The position numbers and the translations under genes were made by a program. Shown one piece after another: positions 60,349 through 64,000 of a stretch of 64,000 bases of DNA; within the stretch, counting starts at the first letter, position 1, and every line of letters starts with the position of its first letter. This DNA is from Alistipes sp. (GTDB lineage Bacteria; Bacteroidota; Bacteroidia; Bacteroidales; Rikenellaceae): NCBI GenBank assembly GCA_017398045.1, contig JAFQHI010000021.1:1-64000 (forward strand). The letters are read 5' to 3'. The notes beneath the pieces are model-generated. The model did no database searches. It was not told the origin of the DNA and was given only the letters and a program-made list of their open reading frames with translations.

Positions 60349-63078
60349 ATGGCAGACGTAAAACGAGTTTATACCTTCGGTAACAAAGAGGCCGAGGGTA
60401 ATGGTAAGATGCGTGAGCTGCTGGGTGGTAAGGGTGCCAATCTGGCCGAGATGAACCTGATTGGTATGCCGGTACCTCCGGGCTTCACGATTACGACGGA
60501 CACCTGCGCCGAGTACTACGCACAGGGTAAAGATGCAGTTGTAGAGCTGCTTAAGCCCGAGGTAGAGAAGGCCGTGGCTAACATCGAGAAGCTGACCGGT
60601 TGCAAGTTCGGCGACAAGCAGCAGCCCCTGCTCCTGTCGGTTCGTTCGGGCGCACGCGCTTCGATGCCCGGTATGATGGATACGATTCTGAACCTGGGTA
60701 TGAACGACGAGGCTGTCGAGGCGATGGCTCGTCGCAGCGGTAACCCCTGGTTTGCTTGGGACTCGTACCGTCGTTTCGTACAGATGTACGGTGACGTGGT
60801 GCTGGAGATGAAGCCCGCATCGAAGGAGGACCAAGACCCCTTCGAGGAGATTATCGAGAAGCAGAAGGAGAAGCGCGGTATCACGAAGGATACCGACCTC
60901 ACGGTAGAGGATTTGAAGGAGCTGGTAGCTTCGTTCAAGGCCGCTGTGAAGGCTTCGACCGGCAAGGATTTCCCCGCTTGCCCCTGGGAGCAGCTTTGGG
61001 GTGCCATCTGCGCCGTGTTCGGTTCGTGGATGAACGAGCGTGCTATCCTGTATCGTAAGCTCAACAACATCCCCGCCGAGTGGGGTACGGCCGTATCGGT
61101 TATGGCCATGGTATTCGGTAACATGGGTGACAACTCGGCAACGGGTGTAGCCTTCTCGCGTGACGCCGCTACGGGTGAGGACATCTTCAACGGTGAGTAC
61201 CTGATTAACGCACAGGGCGAGGACGTGGTTGCCGGTATCCGCACGCCGCAGCAGATTACCATCGAGGGTTCGCGTCGTTGGGCCAAGGCCCAGAACATCT
61301 CGGAGGAGGAGCGCGCTTCGAAGTATCCTTCGCTGGAGGAGGTGATGCCCGAGGTTTACAAGGAGCTGGACGACATCCAGAACCACCTCGAGGACCACTA
61401 CCGCGATATGCAGGACATCGAGTTCACGATTCAGGACGGTAAGCTCTGGATGTTGCAGTGCCGCAACGGTAAGCGCACGGGTGCTGCCATGGTGAAGATT
61501 GCCATGGATATGCTCCGTGAGGGTATGATTGACGAGCAGACGGCCGTACTGCGTTGCGAGCCTGCCAAGCTCGACGAGCTGCTCCACCCCGTATTCGATA
61601 AGAAGGCCATCGCTTCGGCCAAGGTGATTACGAAGGGTCTGCCCGCATCGCCGGGTGCCGCTACGGGTCCCGTTGTATTCTTCGCCGACGATGCCGCCAA
61701 GGTATTGGCCGAGACGGGTCAGCGCGCCATCCTGGTGCGTATCGAGACCTCGCCCGAGGACCTGAAGGGTATGTTGGATGCTGCCGGTATTCTGACCGCT
61801 CGCGGTGGTATGACCTCGCACGCAGCCGTAGTTGCCCGTGGTATGGGTAAGTGCTGCGTATCGGGTGCCGGTGAGCTGGAGATTGACTACAAGGCTCGCA
61901 CGATTAAGGTGGACGGTGTAACGGTGAAGGAGGGCGATTGGATTTCGCTCAACGGTTCGACGGGTGAGGTTTACCTCGGTGAGGTAGCCACGCGCGCTGC
62001 CGACCTCAGCGGTGACTTCGGTAAGCTGATGGAGCTGGCCGGCAAGTACTCGGTACTGAAGGTTCGCGCCAACGCCGATACGCCGAAGGATGCTGCCCAG
62101 GCATTCGAGTTCGGTGCCGAGGGTATCGGTCTCTGCCGCACGGAGCATATGTTCTTCGAGGGCGACCGTATCAAGGCTATCCGCGAGATGATTCTGTCGG
62201 ACGATGAGGCCGGCCGTCGCGTAGCCCTGAACAAGCTGCTGCCGATGCAGCGTGGCGACTTCGAGGGTCTGTTCAAGGCCATGCAGGGTCACCCCGTAAC
62301 GGTTCGTCTCTTGGATCCCCCCTTGCACGAGTTCGTACCGCATGACCTGAAGGGTCAGCAGGAGATGGCCGACGAGATGGGTGTACCCGTTGAGAAGATC
62401 ATCGCCAAGGTAGAGGCTCTGGCCGAGTTCAACCCGATGCTGGGTCACCGCGGTTGCCGTTTGGGTAACACCTATCCGGAGATTACCGAGATGCAGACGC
62501 GCGCCATCATCGAGGCTGCCATGAACGTAAAGGCTACGGGCATGGATGTACACGTTGAAATCATGGTGCCGCTGGTAGGTAACCACAAGGAGCTGCGCTA
62601 CCAGAAGAACATCATCGACAAGACCGCCGAGCAGGTATTCTCGGAGCGTAACGACAAGATTAGCTACATGGTAGGTACGATGATCGAGGTACCGCGTGCA
62701 GCCGTTACGGCCAACCAGATTGCCGAGGTTGCCCAGTTCTTCTCGTTCGGTACGAATGACCTGACACAGATGACGCTCGGTTTCTCGCGCGACGATATTT
62801 CGAAGTTCCTGCCCATCTACCTCGAGAAGGGTATCCTGAAGAACGACCCGTTCCAGATTCTGGACCGCAACGGTGTGGGCCAGCTCATCCGTGAGGCCGT
62901 TATGAAGGGTCGCGGTACGCGCCTTGACCTCAAGTGCGGTATCTGCGGTGAGCATGGTGGTGAGCCTTCGTCGGTTGAGTTCTGCCACTATGCAGGTCTG
63001 AACTACGTCAGCTGCTCGCCCTTCCGCGTGCCTATCGCACGTCTGGCTGCGGCACACGCTGCCCTGAACCAGAAGTAA
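60349..63078 (+). CDS. ppdK: Pyruvate, phosphate dikinase
   Basis: Interconverts pyruvate, ATP and phosphate with phosphoenolpyruvate, AMP and pyrophosphate. The 909 residues include the ATP-grasp domain (GGKGANLAEMNLIGMPVPPG at the N terminus), the swivelling phosphohistidine domain with GGMTSHAAVVARGMG (His491 is phosphorylated; Thr489 is the usual regulatory site), and the PEP-binding barrel with GLCRTEHMF and LKCGICGEHGGEPSSV. Codon use is strongly biased to a few codons, as in highly expressed genes. It could serve as a PPi-linked glycolytic or gluconeogenic enzyme. Confidence 0.97.
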   Translation: MADVKRVYTFGNKEAEGNGKMRELLGGKGANLAEMNLIGMPVPPGFTITTDTCAEYYAQGKDAVVELLKPEVEKAVANIEKLTGCKFGDKQQPLLLSVRSGARASMPGMMDTILNLGMNDEAVEAMARRSGNPWFAWDSYRRFVQMYGDVVLEMKPASKEDQDPFEEIIEKQKEKRGITKDTDLTVEDLKELVASFKAAVKASTGKDFPACPWEQLWGAICAVFGSWMNERAILYRKLNNIPAEWGTAVSVMAMVFGNMGDNSATGVAFSRDAATGEDIFNGEYLINAQGEDVVAGIRTPQQITIEGSRRWAKAQNISEEERASKYPSLEEVMPEVYKELDDIQNHLEDHYRDMQDIEFTIQDGKLWMLQCRNGKRTGAAMVKIAMDMLREGMIDEQTAVLRCEPAKLDELLHPVFDKKAIASAKVITKGLPASPGAATGPVVFFADDAAKVLAETGQRAILVRIETSPEDLKGMLDAAGILTARGGMTSHAAVVARGMGKCCVSGAGELEIDYKARTIKVDGVTVKEGDWISLNGSTGEVYLGEVATRAADLSGDFGKLMELAGKYSVLKVRANADTPKDAAQAFEFGAEGIGLCRTEHMFFEGDRIKAIREMILSDDEAGRRVALNKLLPMQRGDFEGLFKAMQGHPVTVRLLDPPLHEFVPHDLKGQQEMADEMGVPVEKIIAKVEALAEFNPMLGHRGCRLGNTYPEITEMQTRAIIEAAMNVKATGMDVHVEIMVPLVGNHKELRYQKNIIDKTAEQVFSERNDKISYMVGTMIEVPRAAVTANQIAEVAQFFSFGTNDLTQMTLGFSRDDISKFLPIYLEKGILKNDPFQILDRNGVGQLIREAVMKGRGTRLDLKCGICGEHGGEPSSVEFCHYAGLNYVSCSPFRVPIARLAAAHAALNQK

Positions 63079-63097
63079 TTCTTCGGATTCAGCTACG

Positions 63098-63129
63098 AAA
63101 AGAGGTCGCTCAAATGAGCGACCTCTTTT
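63098..63129 (+). terminator. Terminator after ppdK
   Basis: AAAAGAGGTCGCTC pairs with GAGCGACCTCTTTT across a 4-base loop. Confidence 0.92.
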
Positions 63130-63149
63130 GTTTTTGGATGAGAAGGGCG

Positions 63150-63290
63150 AAGAAGGGCGGGAAAGGCGGAAAAGGCGGAAAAGGCGGAAAAGGGAACTAA
63201 AGGAAACTAAAGGGAGCTAAAGGAAATAAAAAAGAGATTAAAGAACACTCCTTAATCTCTTTAATCTCCTTAATCTCCTTAATCTCTTTA
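63150..63290. repeat. Repeat-filled gap with array copy 9
   Basis: In order: three to four units of aaggcggaa (9 bp, about 63163-63190); three to four units of the 10-bp CTAAAGG array (63191-63228); agagattaaag; then four units of ccttaatct (9 bp, 63249-63290), which can pair with the preceding agattaaag. Confidence 0.8.
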
Positions 63291-63329
63291 TCACGAGGCA
63301 GATGCCCAAAGAGCCTTGTTAAAACCTTT

Positions 63330-63875
63330 TTATTTGGTTTTGTAGGCCGCTCTGTACTTACCCTTTGCCATGGCAAGCAGCTTGCTCTTTAAGAGCTGAC
63401 GACGTAGCGGAGCCAGGCGGTCGGTGAAGACCTTACCGTCGAGGTGGTCGTATTCGTGCTGAATGACGCGGGCGCGGAAGCCCTCGAAGAGTTCGTCATG
63501 CTCCTCGAAATTCTCATCCAGGTAGCGCATCTTAATCGCAATCGGGCGACGCACATCCTCATGCAGCCCCGGGAGCGAGAGACACCCCTCGTTGAAGAGA
63601 CCGGTCTCCTCCGACACCTCGTAAATTTCGGGATTGATGAAGGCGCGGCGGTAATCCTTGCAGGCTTCATCCTCATCGCCCCAAGGCGAACAATCGACCA
63701 CAAAGAGGCGCAAATTTTTGCCAATCTGCGGGGCGGCCAGACCGACACCCTCGGCAGCGGCCATCGTGAGGAACATATCCTCGATAAGTTTATGCAACTC
63801 CGGATAGTCGGCATCAAGCTCCACGGAGGGCTTGCGCAGGGTCTCCGAACCGAAAATTACAATCGGGTAAATCAT
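63330..63875 (-). CDS. def: Peptide deformylase
   Basis: Removes the formyl group from new proteins. The 181 residues contain the three metal-site motifs GVGLAAPQIG, EGCLSLPG and QHEYDHLDG (here VIQHEYDHLDGKVF). Its start overlaps the ruvX stop as ATGA. Confidence 0.97.
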   Translation of the reverse strand: MIYPIVIFGSETLRKPSVELDADYPELHKLIEDMFLTMAAAEGVGLAAPQIGKNLRLFVVDCSPWGDEDEACKDYRRAFINPEIYEVSEETGLFNEGCLSLPGLHEDVRRPIAIKMRYLDENFEEHDELFEGFRARVIQHEYDHLDGKVFTDRLAPLRRQLLKSKLLAMAKGKYRAAYKTK

Positions 63876-64000
63876 TGTCTATACTGTAAATAATCCTCCA
63901 AAATAATGGTGGCCGCAATCTTATCCACCACCGCCTTATCGCGGCGGGCCATCTTCTTCATTCCACCGTCAATCATCGCCCGATGGGCCAAAACCGACGT
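63872..64000 (-). CDS. ruvX: Holliday junction resolvase-like RuvX/YqgF, C-terminal part
   Basis: Only the last 42 codons are in the window; the gene continues past the edge. The ending, with RRDKAVVDKIAATIILEDYL, fits the C terminus of YqgF-family proteins, including the conserved Asp before the final helix. The stop TGA overlaps the def start codon. YqgF acts in rRNA 5' processing, with a resolvase-like fold. Confidence 0.75.
   Translation of the reverse strand, partial: TSVLAHRAMIDGGMKKMARRDKAVVDKIAATIILEDYLQYRQ

Noticed and set aside
60319..63057. 912-codon open frame opposite ppdK, and similar long frames opposite susC (16181-19069), the trkA-GH3 region (38629-41577), rnfB-rnfC (29506-31962) and recQ (47381-49639)
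   Set aside because: All lie opposite genes with clear homology and have atypical composition. They are by-products of biased codon use; the most biased gene, ppdK, has the longest clean antisense frame.

Overview
The window looks like a chromosomal segment of a GC-rich gut Bacteroidota, most likely Alistipes or a close relative in the Rikenellaceae (inference). Evidence: promoters of the Bacteroidota type (TTTG, about 19 bp, then TAnnTTTG) precede many genes; there is a SusC/SusD pair; energy genes include an Rnf complex, KorAB and pyruvate phosphate dikinase; Shine-Dalgarno sites are rare; intergenic DNA is rich in short repeats. No phage, IS element, CRISPR array, rRNA or plasmid function was seen.

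Layout. 0.1-7.8 kb, minus strand: pyrimidine cluster pyrC-carA-carB-(repeat-filled gap)-pyrK-pyrD, with a leader that looks like a transcription attenuator. 8-14 kb, plus: ZIP metal transporter, Ca/Na antiporter, TatA-TatC, KorA-KorB, tRNA-Ala(GGC). 14-22 kb: SusD-SusC (minus) facing galK and a GH51 arabinofuranosidase (plus), a small arabinose/galactose glycan locus. 22-26.5 kb: polysaccharide flippase and aroQ (minus), then thiL and hpt-queE-divIC (plus). 26.7-35.9 kb, minus: rseC-rnfBCDGEA, nadE, a zinc-ribbon coiled-coil protein and a NIF3 protein. 36-41.5 kb, minus: five-gene run trkA-GH3-deoxynucleoside kinase-rRNA methyltransferase-MerR. 41.9-45.5 kb: a Cys-rich small membrane protein, cysQ, and a three-gene operon of unknown function. 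45.6-50 kb: rplU-rpmA, rsmA, recQ. 49.7-56 kb, plus: lptB-aroA-aroC-prmC-recX-M23 peptidase. 56-63 kb, plus: tRNA-Arg(TCT), rpsP, rimM-mnmA, an HTH protein with a secreted nuclease-fold protein, and ppdK. The end holds def and the 3' end of ruvX (minus).

Two themes stand out. First, several proteins keep their fold but lack catalytic residues. Both glutamine amidotransferases in the window (CarA and NadE) have glycine in place of the nucleophilic cysteine, suggesting both enzymes run on free ammonia. An endonuclease/phosphatase-fold protein, a receiver domain and a glycosyltransferase-like protein are degenerate too. Second, the gaps between genes hold two repeat systems: very long palindromes whose stems differ in sequence but still pair (six copies), and arrays with an exact 10-bp period built on CTAAAGG or CTTAAGG (nine copies). 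Several palindromes end exactly at stop codons, and one precedes tRNA-Arg.
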